Notes: generated by a model not told the origin, from the letters alone. DNA of 64,000 bases from an uncultured Clostridia bacterium (GCA_948630815.1 CAPIEU010000001.1:202796-266795); one strand, 5' to 3'; shown: positions 38,773-47,887, counted from the first letter of the stretch. Made by a program: numbers and translations.

Positions 38773-39909
38773 ATGAAAAAACATATATTAAATGTAAAAA
38801 GTGAAAAAGGAATAAATTTAATACCATTTATTATTATAATGGTACTAATAGCAATCGTTATAATTACTGTAACAGTTATTGTTGTTAATAAAACAAAGAA
38901 AGATATAGATACTAATTTAACTAATTCTAGTAACAAGGTCAATAATGAAATAAATAAAAATGACAATCAAGCTAAAGCATATGATGTTTTGAATAATAGT
39001 TCTTTTACAGGTGCTAAAAATTTTATATATTCATTTTATGATACTAAGACAGGAAAAAAGTATGGTATAAAAATAAATGCAAATTATAATGTAATGTATG
39101 ATTATTCAATGAATGGTGATGGAAAAGCGACAATATACTTAAATTATAAAGGAAATAAAAATGATATTTTATTAAGCTTAAATTTGAAATCGGTATCATC
39201 TACATATAATAATAACATAGGAAATTATAAGCAATGGAATATATACTATAGTAATAGTTTAAAATTAACTAGAAATATTGAAAATACCAATTATAGCATA
39301 TATGTAGAAATTCCGTCAGGAAATTTAAGTAGAGCAAAATGTGAAAGTGAAAAAGATTGTATTGAATTAGCTAAATTTGTAATTGATAATATAGAAGTTG
39401 AGGAACAAGATAATTATACACCAATATATGCATATTACTATTTATCAATAATGCAATCAGACTTAGATGTGATGGGAGATAAAAAGATAATTTTAACTGA
39501 AAAAACAGAAGATAACAGAAATAATATGATAACAATATATAACCAATCAATAAATAATAAAAAAGGATATGTTAATAATGCTATAAGAGTTTCGAATACA
39601 AAGGGACTTTATGATAACGTTATAACAGTAGATTTTAGAGAATATTGCCCATATGAAGGAACTATAGAAGAATGTAAAAATAAAGTATTTGATTCAGCAT
39701 GGATTTCAAAAGGTACTTTTACATCAAAAAATGGAATAAAAGTGGAATGTTATAAAAATAATGATGAAAAATATGAATTTATGATGTATACCAAAAGAGG
39801 TACAATGATTGTTTTTTATGATTATAAACAATTAGTAAATCCACAAAGAAAAGTAGATAATATACAAAATTATTTAGATACATTAACAAGTGTTTTAACA
39901 GTTAAATAA
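38773..39909 (+). CDS. Membrane-anchored hypothetical protein
   Basis: 378 residues. The short basic N-terminus, then KGINLIPFIIIMVLIAIVI, forms a single membrane helix and superficially resembles a prepilin N-terminus (Lys-Gly followed by a hydrophobic stretch), but no Glu5 is present. A large extracytoplasmic domain rich in Asn, Tyr and Lys follows, with four Cys residues (two in KCESEKDCIE, then CPYEGTIEEC). I recognise no family. It begins 19 bases after adhE with a weak AAGGGGA site, and a terminator follows. Confidence 0.75.
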   Translation: MKKHILNVKSEKGINLIPFIIIMVLIAIVIITVTVIVVNKTKKDIDTNLTNSSNKVNNEINKNDNQAKAYDVLNNSSFTGAKNFIYSFYDTKTGKKYGIKINANYNVMYDYSMNGDGKATIYLNYKGNKNDILLSLNLKSVSSTYNNNIGNYKQWNIYYSNSLKLTRNIENTNYSIYVEIPSGNLSRAKCESEKDCIELAKFVIDNIEVEEQDNYTPIYAYYYLSIMQSDLDVMGDKKIILTEKTEDNRNNMITIYNQSINNKKGYVNNAIRVSNTKGLYDNVITVDFREYCPYEGTIEECKNKVFDSAWISKGTFTSKNGIKVECYKNNDEKYEFMMYTKRGTMIVFYDYKQLVNPQRKVDNIQNYLDTLTSVLTVK

Positions 39910-39914
39910 AAGGG

Positions 39915-39946
39915 AAAGAGGACTCTTTAGTTAGAGTCCTCTTTGA
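39915..39946. terminator. Bidirectional terminator
   Basis: AAAGAGGACTCT pairs with AGAGTCCTCTTT between the convergent membrane-protein and zinc-ribbon genes; the minus-strand stop codon at 39927 lies in its loop. Confidence 0.85.
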
Positions 39947-41057
39947 TTAATGTACCATATCCTAAAGTTGCATTAAAGTGGATTTCATCGCCAATGCTGA
40001 TACTAGACCAATCTTCAAAAGAGAAAGTGAAAGTCTTTTCTTTTTCTTTTATTAAACCAGTAACATAGTAATCTTCGGTTTGAGAACCAGTCCGTTCATC
40101 ATTAGCGAGAGTGACTTCGCCCCAATAAGGAACATCAGTAGTACCAGAAGTTTCTATACTTCGTGCATAAACCCACTTATCAATTTCGTAATAATACTTA
40201 GTTTCATACACAGGAACACTGACATAAACAGGAGCCTTATATTCTTCTTCGTAATATTCTGTTCGATAAATTGATACTTTTGAAGTGATTTCTTCTGCAT
40301 ACCCATTACCCAAATCCATATAGCCAGTAACTACTTCTTCGTATCCATCTAAAACTTCTTTACTCACAGTACGAGTTTTGGTTTCATAGTGGTCGATAAC
40401 TTGTTCATACCTTGAGATTTCCTCTTTAGTATAATGCAAGCGAGCACCAGACGGTAACGACCATCCACTTTCGTCAACTGTTTTAAACTGTTCAATTGCA
40501 ATTGAACGTTCCCAAGATAAATTAGTAACTTGCATAGTTTTCTCTTTAGGAATAAGAGCATACACAAGTCCAGAAATTCCCAGAATAGATAATAAAACGA
40601 CAATCATAATCTGCAAATTAGTTCTTGAGAATAAATTAGCTGACTTTTTAGTGTTATTTTTTGGCGATGTAGAATCGGTAGTGCTAGTAGAACTAGAGTA
40701 AGATGAATTACTATGAAGAGAATCATTATATATTGAAGAATTAGATTCTTTTACCTTTTCTTCTTGAATCTCGAAGTAATTTTTACTCTCATTTGTCCTT
40801 GGAGCACCGCAAGACGTACAAACAGAATCATTATCCGAGTTGTAAGAATTGCAGAAATTGCATCTCCAGTGTGGATTTCTGTTTATACGTTTTGCTTCTT
40901 CGGTAAGTACATAGTTATTCTTTACATCTTTTGGTAAATTATATTTGATATTTGTACCAATTGGATGTCCACAATTTGGGCATTCCCGTAAAGGCCCACT
41001 AATACCTTTGGTTCCACAAAATGGGCAATCCCATTCCATTTTAATTAATCTTCCCAT
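39927..41057 (-). CDS. Zinc-ribbon membrane protein with in-frame CGG read as Arg
   Basis: 376 residues. Two Cys4 zinc ribbons are at the N-terminus (CPFCGTKG with CPNCG, and CNFCNSY with CTSCGAP). A Ser/Thr-rich linker, a membrane helix (IMIVVLLSILGISGLVYAL) and a C-terminal beta-rich domain with Tyr/Glu/Val-rich strands follow. ATG 41057 follows AGGAGG. Unlike its neighbours, it contains CGG in frame at minus 40988-40986 (GPLRECPNC) and 40094-40092 (DERTGSQ), with clear continuity across both. Its codon use looks richer in G+C. Recent transfer from an organism using CGG as Arg is likely. The function is unknown. Confidence 0.82.
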   Translation of the reverse strand: MGRLIKMEWDCPFCGTKGISGPLRECPNCGHPIGTNIKYNLPKDVKNNYVLTEEAKRINRNPHWRCNFCNSYNSDNDSVCTSCGAPRTNESKNYFEIQEEKVKESNSSIYNDSLHSNSSYSSSTSTTDSTSPKNNTKKSANLFSRTNLQIMIVVLLSILGISGLVYALIPKEKTMQVTNLSWERSIAIEQFKTVDESGWSLPSGARLHYTKEEISRYEQVIDHYETKTRTVSKEVLDGYEEVVTGYMDLGNGYAEEITSKVSIYRTEYYEEEYKAPVYVSVPVYETKYYYEIDKWVYARSIETSGTTDVPYWGEVTLANDERTGSQTEDYYVTGLIKEKEKTFTFSFEDWSSISIGDEIHFNATLGYGTLIKEDSN

Positions 41058-41290
41058 TTGTTTCCTCCTATAATAATAGTAATCTTCTTGTAAATATTCG
41101 TAAAAGCCAATATAGGAATAAATAAAAGAAGTTATATAAAGTATAACACGTTTTATGTAACTTTGCAACATATAGTAATTTATATGATGTAAAAAATTGA
41201 CCAAAAAACACGAAATATATTGAAATTAGTACGAACATATGTTGCATTAGTAATGCCTTTCTATATAAGGTAGAAGGGAGGTACATAAAA

Positions 41291-41443
41291 ATGCGAAACT
41301 TACTAAAGTTATTAGTACTAATTATTGTTTATTTAATTGTAAATGATAATAAAAAGACTGATAGTAAAAGACTAAGGACTGGCATCCTTAGTCTTTTTTA
41401 TTGCGGTACATATTTTGCGAAACTTACCGCAATACTACAATAA
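41291..41443 (+). CDS. Small hydrophobic peptide, possible type I toxin (second locus)
   Basis: ATG 41291 follows AAGGGAGG. The first 17 codons (MRNLLKLLVLIIVYLIV) resemble the peptide at 6222. The upstream hairpin CCTTTCT...AGAAGG again masks the ribosome binding site. The frame runs 50 codons to 41443, straight through the terminator stem, so a transcript ended at the terminator would lack a stop codon. The product may therefore be a truncated or trans-translated peptide of about 35 residues. Toxin function is inferred from layout. Confidence 0.5.
   Translation: MRNLLKLLVLIIVYLIVNDNKKTDSKRLRTGILSLFYCGTYFAKLTAILQ
41366..41400. terminator. Bidirectional terminator inside the second peptide gene
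   Basis: AAAAGACTAAGGA pairs with TCCTTAGTCTTTT around CTGGCA, with T- and A-runs either side. Confidence 0.88.
41366..41438 (-). ncRNA. Predicted antisense RNA (type I antitoxin-like), second locus
   Basis: From the minus-strand promoter at 41445-41473 a transcript of about 75 nt would run into the bidirectional terminator, overlapping the 3' part of the peptide frame. GCGGTAAGTTTCGC and a nearby TACCGCAAT form extra pairing in this RNA. Confidence 0.45.
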
Positions 41444-41444
41444 C

Positions 41445-41473
41445 AGTATACTATATTTCCTACTATATGTCAA
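41445..41473 (-). promoter_or_regulatory. Minus-strand promoter of the second antisense RNA
   Basis: Read on the minus strand: TTGACA (41473-41468), 17 bases, TATACT (41450-41445). The same geometry as the promoter at 6380-6408. Confidence 0.78.
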
Positions 41474-41589
41474 ATATCCTAAAAAATTATTCATTACAAT
41501 TATAGATTGATCAAAATGAAATATAATAGAATAGTCAAGAATTTAGAACAATTATGCCACTAGAGCAAAATAGGAGGGAAGTATATCTT

Positions 41590-43879
41590 TTATTTCTTAT
41601 TAAAAGTTAATGCATCATTTGAATAATCAACCATAACATTTTCGCCTTCTACTAATTCAGTACGTAAAATCATTTCACTTAAAACGTCTTCAATATATTT
41701 TTGGATAGCACGTCTTAGAGGTCTTGCGCCATATTTATAATCTGTACCTTTATTTAATAAATACTCTTTTGCAGAAACTGTTACTTCAAAAGAAATATTT
41801 TTATTTTGTAAAGCCTTTTTAGTATCTTCAAGCATAATATCTACAATTTGTATTAGTTGCTCTTTATTTAAGCTATCAAATATAATAATTTCATCAATTC
41901 TATTTAAAAATTCTGGTCTAAAAGTTTCTTTTAAGCTATCCATAGTTTTATTTTTATCTACAGTTTGTTTACCAAAACCAATAGAATTTCCATTTAAGTT
42001 TGAACCAGCATTTGAAGTCATTATAATAATAGTATTTTCAAAACTTACAGTATTTCCTTGAGAATCAGTTAATTTTCCGTCATCTAAAACTTGAAGAAGA
42101 ATATTAAATACATCATGATGGGCTTTTTCAATTTCATCAAATAATACAATTGAATATGGATTTCTTTTAACTTTTTCAGTTAATTGTCCGAGCATCATCA
42201 TAACCAACATAGCCTGGAGGAGAGCCAATAAGTTTAGAAGTAGAATGACTTTCCATATATTCAGACATATCTATTCTAATAATAGAATCTTCACACCCAA
42301 ACATTTCATAAGCCAAAGATTTCGCAAGTTCTGTTTTACCAACACCAGTGGGCCCAACAAATATAAAAGAAGGTGGTCTTTTAGTACTTTTTAAACCTGC
42401 ACGATTTCTTCTAATAGCACGTGATACAGCTGAAACTGCTTCATTTTGTCCAACAACTCTTTTATGAAGATTATCTTCAAGACTAAGTAATTTTTCTATT
42501 TCTTCCTCAGTAATTTTCTTAACAGGAATTTTAGTCCAATTTTCAATAACAAGAGCAATATCTTGAATAGTTAATTGTTTAGGTTTTAATTTATTACTTA
42601 AAGTGTTAATTTCTTCTTGTAATCTACATTCCTTAGTTTTAAGATCAGCAGCTTTTTGATAATCTTCAGTAGAATCAGCATCAGCCGCTTCTTCCTTATC
42701 TTCTTGAACTTTTTTTAACTGATTTTTTAGAATTTCTAATTTATATAATTCTTTATTATCTAAATTGATTCTAGAACAAGCTTCGTCTAATATATCTATT
42801 GCTTTATCAGGTAAAAATCTATCATGAATATATTTTTCAGACATTATAACAGCATTTTTTATTACATCATTTGAAATTTTAACTTTATGATAGTCTTCGT
42901 AATATTTTTTAATTCCCTCTAATATCTTTATAGTATCTTCTATATTGGGTTCCTCAACAATAACAGGTTGAAACTTTCTTTCTAGTGCAGTATCTTTCTC
43001 AATGTGTTTTCTATATTCCCTAAGAGTAGTCGTACCAATAAGTTGAATATCACCGTTTGCTAAAGATGGTTTCAAAATATTTGCAGCATTAGTTGCATTT
43101 TCAGCATCACCAGCCCCCATAATATTATGAATTTCATCAATTACTAAAATAATATTTCCTAAAGATTTACATTCATCAATGATAGATTTCATACGTGCTT
43201 CAAACTGACCCCTAAATTGAGTTCCAGCAATAACAGATGTCATATCTAGTAAATATACTTCTTTGTTTAAAAGTTTTGCAGGAACTTTTGAGTTTGCAAT
43301 TTTAATAGCTAATCCCTGTGCAATAGCAGTTTTACCAACACCAGGTTCACCAATTAAACAAGGATTATTTTTAAGACGTCTATTTAAAACCTGTACAATT
43401 CTCTGGATTTCTCTATCTCTTCCAATAACAATATCAAGTTCATTATTACGAGCTTTAGAGGTTAAATTTGTTCCATAAGTATCTAAGTATTTAGTCTTTT
43501 TTTGTTTATTAACTTTTTTATCTACTTTAACTTTTTTATTAGAACTACTAGAATGCTCATGTTCTTTACCATCTTGTTTAACCCCAAAAATAGCACCAAG
43601 AGGAATTGCTGAACCATTCATACCATCAAGGTTTAGGTCGTTATTAGATAAAGTTTCAGTTATATCTTTAAAAATATCCTCAAACTGACTTGACATATCT
43701 TCTAAATTAATTTTATCTCCCTCTAAAATAGTAGACTGATTTGCAAGTACTTCTAAAGGATTAATTCCTTTTTCTTTTGCACAGCTATAACAAAAGCCAT
43801 CTAATTTATCTTCACCTTTATCATTTTTATTATTAACAAAAATAATAGCAGGATTTTTTTTACATATTGAACATAACAT
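41590..43879 (-). CDS. clpE: Clp ATPase with N-terminal zinc finger, ClpE-like (one +1 shift at CGG)
   Basis: Hsp100 unfoldase, 762 residues when the minus-strand CGG at 42190-42188 is read by skipping C. The N-terminus has a Cys4 zinc finger (CSICKKNPA and CYSCAKEK), the ClpE type. AAA-1 has GEPGVGKTAIAQGL and ILVIDEIHNI. A UVR-like coiled segment follows near residue 390. AAA-2 has FVGPTGVGKTELAK and VLFDEIEKAH. The junction reads VGYDDAGQLTEKVKRNP, invariant in this family, whereas the unshifted frame stops three codons after the CGG. The partner protease ClpP is not in the window. A CtsR-type operator was not identified. Confidence 0.93.
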
Positions 43880-44022
43880 ATAAATATTTCTCCAATCTAA
43901 ATTAAGAATTTAATTTTCTACTAGAATATAATAATACATTAAATATAGCTAAAAGTCAAGAAAAATAAGGAATTCTTAATGTATAATTGTTACAAAATAT
44001 TATTATTCACAGTTACTTTTTA

Positions 44023-44115
44023 AAATCCGCTTCATCTTACTGGAGGTAGGGCGTTTTTATTTTTCTCTCTAAGTTCGAAAAATAAAAAGCACTACCTCCA
44101 CGTGAAGCTACTTTG
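44023..44115 (-). repeat. Structured intergenic repeat (GCGACAC family), copy 4
   Basis: In minus orientation reads GTAGCTTCACGTGGAGGTAG, a T-run, TTCGAAC, an A-run, then CTACCTCCAGTAAGATGAAG plus CGGATTTT. GTGGAGGTAG pairs with CTACCTCCA. It fills most of the 315-base gap 43880-44194; the rest shows no gene. Confidence 0.75.
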
Positions 44116-44194
44116 TACTATATATTTAGAATAATTATAGAATAACGTATAACTAATATGTAAATAATCATACTACAATTAGGAGATGATTGTT

Positions 44195-44335
44195 TTGGAA
44201 AATATTAAAGAAAACATATTAAAATTGATAGAAGAAATAGAACAAATGGTAAAGGAAAAAGTAGACAAAAAGAGCATTGAAATCAAGCGAAAAGAATTAG
44301 ATAAATTATTAGATTTATACTTAAAAGATATTTAA
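44195..44335 (+). CDS. Spo0E-like small peptide
   Basis: 46 residues, entirely helical and charged, ending KRKELDKLLDLYLKDI. The spacing of this segment resembles the S-x-x-L-D-x-L-I-x-x-Y core of Spo0E-family aspartyl-phosphate phosphatases, which lower Spo0A phosphorylation and delay sporulation. TTG 44195 follows TAGGAGATG by six bases. It lies 98 bases before an XRE regulator. The Ser of the usual motif is Lys here, so the assignment is tentative; a short coiled-coil peptide of other function is possible. Confidence 0.5.
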   Translation: MENIKENILKLIEEIEQMVKEKVDKKSIEIKRKELDKLLDLYLKDI

Positions 44336-44432
44336 AACATTAAAAACGATATAACATACGCAAATAGTTCATTTATACTATTAGAAAAATTTGTTAGCAT
44401 AATAATAGAATAGTAAGCAAAGGTGATAGTAT

Positions 44433-44774
44433 ATGAAAAAGAAAAGTGTAATAAAAATTGGAGAAAACTTACAAAAAATTAGAAAAAGTAATGGATATAC
44501 TCAAGAAATGTTAGCAGAAAAATTAGAATGTTCTACAAGATATATAAGTGATGTAGAGCAAAATAATTCTAAACCCTCATATGAAGTACTAGTCAAGTTC
44601 TGCAATGTCTTTAATATAGGATTAGATGATATATTTAAAGATTATCTAAACATAAGTAACGATAGAATTGTTAATTATGAATTAAATGGATATGAAAACT
44701 TAAAAACTAAGGATAAAAACACAATAGCACATTTAATTAGTTTCTTTAATAAAGAAATAAATGGTAGTAAATAG
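44433..44774 (+). CDS. XRE-family transcriptional regulator
   Basis: 113 residues. The N-terminal helix-turn-helix (IGENLQKIRKSNGYTQEMLA to SYEVLVKFCNVF, about residues 7-65) is of the Cro/C1 type, with the recognition helix STRYISDVEQNNSKPS. A short C-terminal tail (LKTKDKNTIAHLISFFNKEI) may mediate dimerisation. No target is known; it may act on the Spo0E-like gene upstream. A weak AAAGGTGAT site precedes ATG 44433. Confidence 0.88.
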   Translation: MKKKSVIKIGENLQKIRKSNGYTQEMLAEKLECSTRYISDVEQNNSKPSYEVLVKFCNVFNIGLDDIFKDYLNISNDRIVNYELNGYENLKTKDKNTIAHLISFFNKEINGSK

Positions 44775-44844
44775 ATTGTTAAAAAGTATTCAAAGAAAAA
44801 TAGTTATTAGGTAATGATTTTTATAAAAAAATTATTACAAATGG

Positions 44845-44916
44845 TGTAGAGGCGAGCATGGCTCGTTTGCGACTACGGAAGAAAATGCCCTACATTCATG
44901 TGTCGCTACTTAGATA
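44845..44916 (-). repeat. Degenerate GCGACAC-family repeat, copy 5
   Basis: On the minus strand reads GTAGCGACACATGAATGTAG and GGCATTTTCTTCCG, then a TGTAGAGG palindrome with GAGCCATGCTC. It appears to combine two repeat types. Confidence 0.6.
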
Positions 44917-44967
44917 ATAATTTAAGGTTGAACACTCTAAATTCTTAAAAAAATATCAAAAAAGTGG

Positions 44968-44997
44968 TTGACAATATAGTTATGTATAGTATATAAT
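44968..44997 (+). promoter_or_regulatory. Promoter of the infC-rpmI-rplT operon
   Basis: TTGACA (44968-44973), 18-base spacer, TATAAT (44992-44997). About 150 bases of leader follow before infC. Confidence 0.85.
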
Positions 44998-45004
44998 AAT
45001 TATA

Positions 45005-45150
45005 TTCGTTAAGAAGAAGTCATCCACTTCTCACCTTATCTAAGCTAGGAGAAAGGTTATAAACTATTGTTTATAGTGCTAATTAGTTAGCACGAGTTTT
45101 GAAGTGGATTGACTAAAAAAGTCAATCTTATTTTTTTGGAGGTGTTTTAC
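45005..45150 (+). promoter_or_regulatory. Ribosomal-protein-type autoregulatory leader of infC operon (L20-leader-like)
   Basis: The leader contains GTCATCCACTTCTCACC near its 5' end, which can pair with GAAGTGGATTGAC further down. The latter overlaps a terminator stem GATTGACT/AGTCAATC followed by TTATTTTTTT directly before the infC ribosome binding site. Mutually exclusive pairing of this kind is the attenuation design of L20-controlled infC-rpmI-rplT leaders in Bacillota. The internal hairpins TAAACTATTGTTTATAG and GCTAATTAGTTAGC fit a structured binding site for L20. Confidence 0.72.
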
Positions 45151-45666
45151 ATAAAACAAGAATTACCAATTAATGAACAAATACGTATAAAGCAAATACA
45201 ATTAATTGATGACGAGGGTCAAAAAAGAGGAACAATGGATACACATGAAGCTTTAGAAATTGCGTATGAGAAAAACTTAGATTTAGTATTAGTAGCACCA
45301 AATGGAAATCCACCTGTTTGTAAAATAATGAACTATGGAAAATACAAATTTGAGCAAGCAAAAAAAGAAAAAGAAGCAAAGAAAAAGCAAAAAACTTTTG
45401 AACTAAAAGAACTTAGAATTACACCAAATACTGAAGAACATGATTTTAATTTTAAAGCAAAAAATGCTAGAAAATTCATTGAAGATGGATGTAAAGTAAA
45501 AATTACAGTTCGTTTTAGAGGAAGAGAATTAAACTATGTTAAACAAGGGGAAACTATATTAAATAGTTTTATAGAAGAACTAGCAGATATAGCAACACCA
45601 GAAAAAAAACCTGTATTAGAAGGTAAAAATATGTTTATTATATTAGCTAAAAAGGCTGAAAAATAA
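45151..45666 (+). CDS. infC: Translation initiation factor IF-3, apparent ATA start
   Basis: 171 residues: IF3 N-domain (about 1-75, LPINEQIRIKQIQLID) and C-domain (QKTFELKELRITPNTEEHDF start). IF-3 checks start codons in the 30S initiation complex. The strong Shine-Dalgarno TTGGAGGTG is seven bases before ATA 45151, and IF3 homology starts just after it. The only in-frame ATG, 45109, lies in the terminator stem with no site. infC in other bacteria uses AUU, which lets IF-3 repress its own translation; ATA here would serve the same purpose. Confidence 0.93.
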   Translation: MKQELPINEQIRIKQIQLIDDEGQKRGTMDTHEALEIAYEKNLDLVLVAPNGNPPVCKIMNYGKYKFEQAKKEKEAKKKQKTFELKELRITPNTEEHDFNFKAKNARKFIEDGCKVKITVRFRGRELNYVKQGETILNSFIEELADIATPEKKPVLEGKNMFIILAKKAEK

Positions 45667-45698
45667 TATATAAAAGTAAAGGAAGGGAGTTTTAGATT

Positions 45699-45899
45699 AT
45701 GGCAAAATTAAAAACAAATAAAGCTGCAAGTAAAAGATATAAATATACAGCTACAGGAAAAGTAAAAAGAACATCAGCAAATGGAAGACATAGATTAGCA
45801 ACAAAAACACCTAGACAAAAAATGTCTAGAAAGGCTAGTGCATATGCTGATAAAACAGTAGAAGCAGGAATTAAAAAATTATTACCATATGGTAACTAG
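45699..45899 (+). CDS. rpmI: 50S ribosomal protein L35
   Basis: 66 residues, strongly basic, with the family signature KTNKAASKRYKYTATGKVKR and ending KKLLPYGN. Second gene in the conserved infC-rpmI-rplT operon; GGAAGGGAG precedes ATG 45699. It is controlled by the upstream leader. Confidence 0.96.
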   Translation: MAKLKTNKAASKRYKYTATGKVKRTSANGRHRLATKTPRQKMSRKASAYADKTVEAGIKKLLPYGN

Positions 45900-45936
45900 A
45901 ACTTGAGATATAGAGGTAGAAAGGAGAAAATAAAAA

Positions 45937-46287
45937 ATGGCAAGAGTAAAAAGTGCAATTATAACACGTAAAAAACATAAAAAAATATTAAAAAGAGCAA
46001 AAGGATATTATGGAGCAAAACATTACAGATTTAGAATGGCAAAACAAGCTGTTATGAAATCAGGAATGTATGCCTATGTAGGAAGAAAAGATAAAAAAAG
46101 TAACTTTAGAAAATTATGGATAACAAGAATTAATGCAGCAGCAAGAATGAACGGTTTAACATATTCTAAATTAATTTCAGGATTAAAAAAAGCAAATGTT
46201 ACAATCAATAGAAAGATGCTTGCAGAAATAGCTGTAACAGATATGGTTGCATTTGCAAAAATAGCTGAAATTGCAAAAAATGCATAA
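45937..46287 (+). CDS. rplT: 50S ribosomal protein L20
   Basis: 116 residues, highly basic N-terminus (RKKHKKILKRAKGYYGAKHY) and the conserved NFRKLWITRINAAARMNGLT. L20 is an early 23S rRNA binder and the likely repressor that acts on the operon leader. GAAAGGAG precedes ATG 45937. Last gene before a terminator. Confidence 0.97.
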   Translation: MARVKSAIITRKKHKKILKRAKGYYGAKHYRFRMAKQAVMKSGMYAYVGRKDKKSNFRKLWITRINAAARMNGLTYSKLISGLKKANVTINRKMLAEIAVTDMVAFAKIAEIAKNA

Positions 46288-46301
46288 AACTAAGATAAAA
46301 T

Positions 46302-46326
46302 AAAAACGACCTAAGGTCGTTTTTAT
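46302..46326. terminator. Bidirectional terminator between rplT and spoVAE
   Basis: AAAAACGACCT/AGGTCGTTTTT with no more than two loop bases, flanked by A- and T-runs. Confidence 0.9.
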
Positions 46327-46327
46327 T

Positions 46328-46715
46328 TTATTGCTTTTTCATTTTAGGCTTAGAAATAAGAGATGCAATATAGCCAAAGAATATTGCAGCAGCAATACCA
46401 CCTGCAGCGGCTTTAGTTCCGCCAATAAATGCACCAACAAATCCGGATTTTCCTACTTCTTCAATAGCACCTTTTGCAAGAGCATTACCAAAACCAGTTA
46501 ATGGAACAGTTGCACCACATCCTGCAAAATCTACTATATGCTGGTAAATTCCAAGACCTCCTAAAATAGCACCAGTTGTAACAAATATAACTAGGATTCT
46601 TGCAGGAGTTAATTTAGTTTTATCAATTAAAATTTGACCAATTATACAAATAAGACCACCAACAACGAAGCATCTTAACATTTGCATCCAATCTATACTT
46701 CCGAAAAAATTCCAT
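46328..46715 (-). CDS. spoVAE: Stage V sporulation protein AE (one +1 shift at CGG near the start)
   Basis: Membrane protein of the SpoVA channel that moves dipicolinic acid into and out of spores. It shows GGLICIIGQILIDKTKLTPA, FAGCGATVPLTGFGNALA and AAAGGIAAAIFFGY, all SpoVAE hallmarks. The start is ambiguous. ATG 46715 follows AAAGGA, and its frame meets CGG at codon 5 (46703-46701); skipping C gives MEFFGSIDWMQML and joins the main frame, for 128 residues. Alternatively translation begins at ATG 46687 (119 residues) without a shift. The family's N-terminus starts with a short acidic/aromatic segment like MEFF, which favours the longer form. Confidence 0.9.
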
Positions 46716-46757
46716 ATAAAACAATCCTTTCATTTTTTATTATACAATTAATGTATC

Positions 46758-46859
46758 ATGTAGGGGCGAGCTCAGTGTCCGCCACTTTTGTGTAAGATTT
46801 CTTAGTACATTTTAATTAATTTCTTTAGAACAAGGACAAGCACAAGACCTGCCCTTACA
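46758..46859. repeat. Two TGTAGGGG palindromes between spoVAE and spoVAD
   Basis: Copies at 46758-46783 (plus, GTAGGGGCGAGCTCAGTG) and about 46833-46859 (minus orientation, ending CCTGCCCTTACAT). No gene in the 165-base gap. Confidence 0.75.
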
Positions 46860-46880
46860 TTCATTTATTTTAAATTATAT

Positions 46881-47887
46881 TTATAATTCAATAGATACAG
46901 CATGAGCAATCCCAGGAATAGATTCACCTTGTTGATTAGTTGTGGAATTAGTTAAAGCACCAGTAGCCATTAAAAGCACTTTTTTATATTTTTTTTGCTG
47001 AATCATTTTATAAATATAACCTGAAAATACTGTTCCACAGCAAGCACAACCGCTACCTCCAGAATGAGTATCTTGTTTTTCTTTATCAAAAATAAGAACT
47101 CCACAATCATTATAATTTGATTTAATATTATATCCCTTAGTTTCAGCAAGTTCTATTAAAATTTCTTTTCCAATATATCCTAAATCACCTGTAAAAATAG
47201 CGTCATAATAGCTTGGGTTTCTACCAGTATCTTTAAAATGAGTAAGTAAAGTATCAAGAGCAGCAGGTGCCATAGCAGCTCCCATATTATTTGCATCTTT
47301 TATACCCATATCAACTATTTTTCCAGGAGTAATACAAGTTATAAAAGGACCCATACCATTTTTAGAAACAATAGCTGCACCTGAACCAGTTACAGTCCAT
47401 TGAGATGTTGGAGGACGTTGGTTACCTAGTTCAAGAGGAAATCTAAATTGCTTTTCAGCACTACAGAAGTGGCTTGATGCAGCACAAAGTACATTTTCGC
47501 CGAGCTCCAGACTCAGTAAAAATAGCACCAAGCATAAGAGCTTCTACAAATGTAGAACAAGCACCAAATATACCGAAAAATGGAATATTTAATTCACGAA
47601 GTCCAAAACTTGAAGAAATACATTGGTTTAATAAATCTCCAGCAAAGCAGTAATCTATAGTGTCACTAGCAAGTCCTGATTTTGAGATAACCATATTTAC
47701 AGTTTCCTTTATTATTTTGCTTTCGGCTTTTTCCCAGCTTTTTTCACCCCAAAATTCGTCTTCTAAGCAATTATCAAAATAACTTGCAAGAGGACCGATC
47801 AGCCTCTTTTGGTCCAACTATTGATGCGGTTTGTAAAATAGTTGGAGGATTATCAAATTTTACAGTTTGTTTACCAATTTTTTGCAT
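46881..47887 (-). CDS. spoVAD: Stage V sporulation protein AD (two +1 shifts at CGG)
   Basis: Dipicolinic-acid-binding protein with a thiolase-like fold, needed for DPA uptake into the spore. ATG 47887 begins MQKIGKQTVKFDNPPTILQT. Minus-strand CGGs at 47797-47795 and 47502-47500 are each in the current frame. Skipping C gives GPKEADGPLASYFD and FTESGAGENVLCAASSHF, both conserved SpoVAD segments, and a single 334-residue protein of normal length. Further motifs are FGIFGACSTFVE and HSGGSGCACCGTVF. Between spoVAC and spoVAE in the usual order, although repeats separate the genes. Confidence 0.94.

Noticed and set aside
45109..45150. ATG 45109 as the infC start
   Set aside because: It lies inside the attenuator hairpin, has no ribosome binding site and adds residues not found in IF-3, while a strong site is placed for ATA 45151.
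840..47797. Simple reassignment of CGG to another amino acid
   Set aside because: Reassignment would keep the frame. Here the unshifted frame ends soon or becomes nonsense after most CGGs, and homology resumes only in +1.
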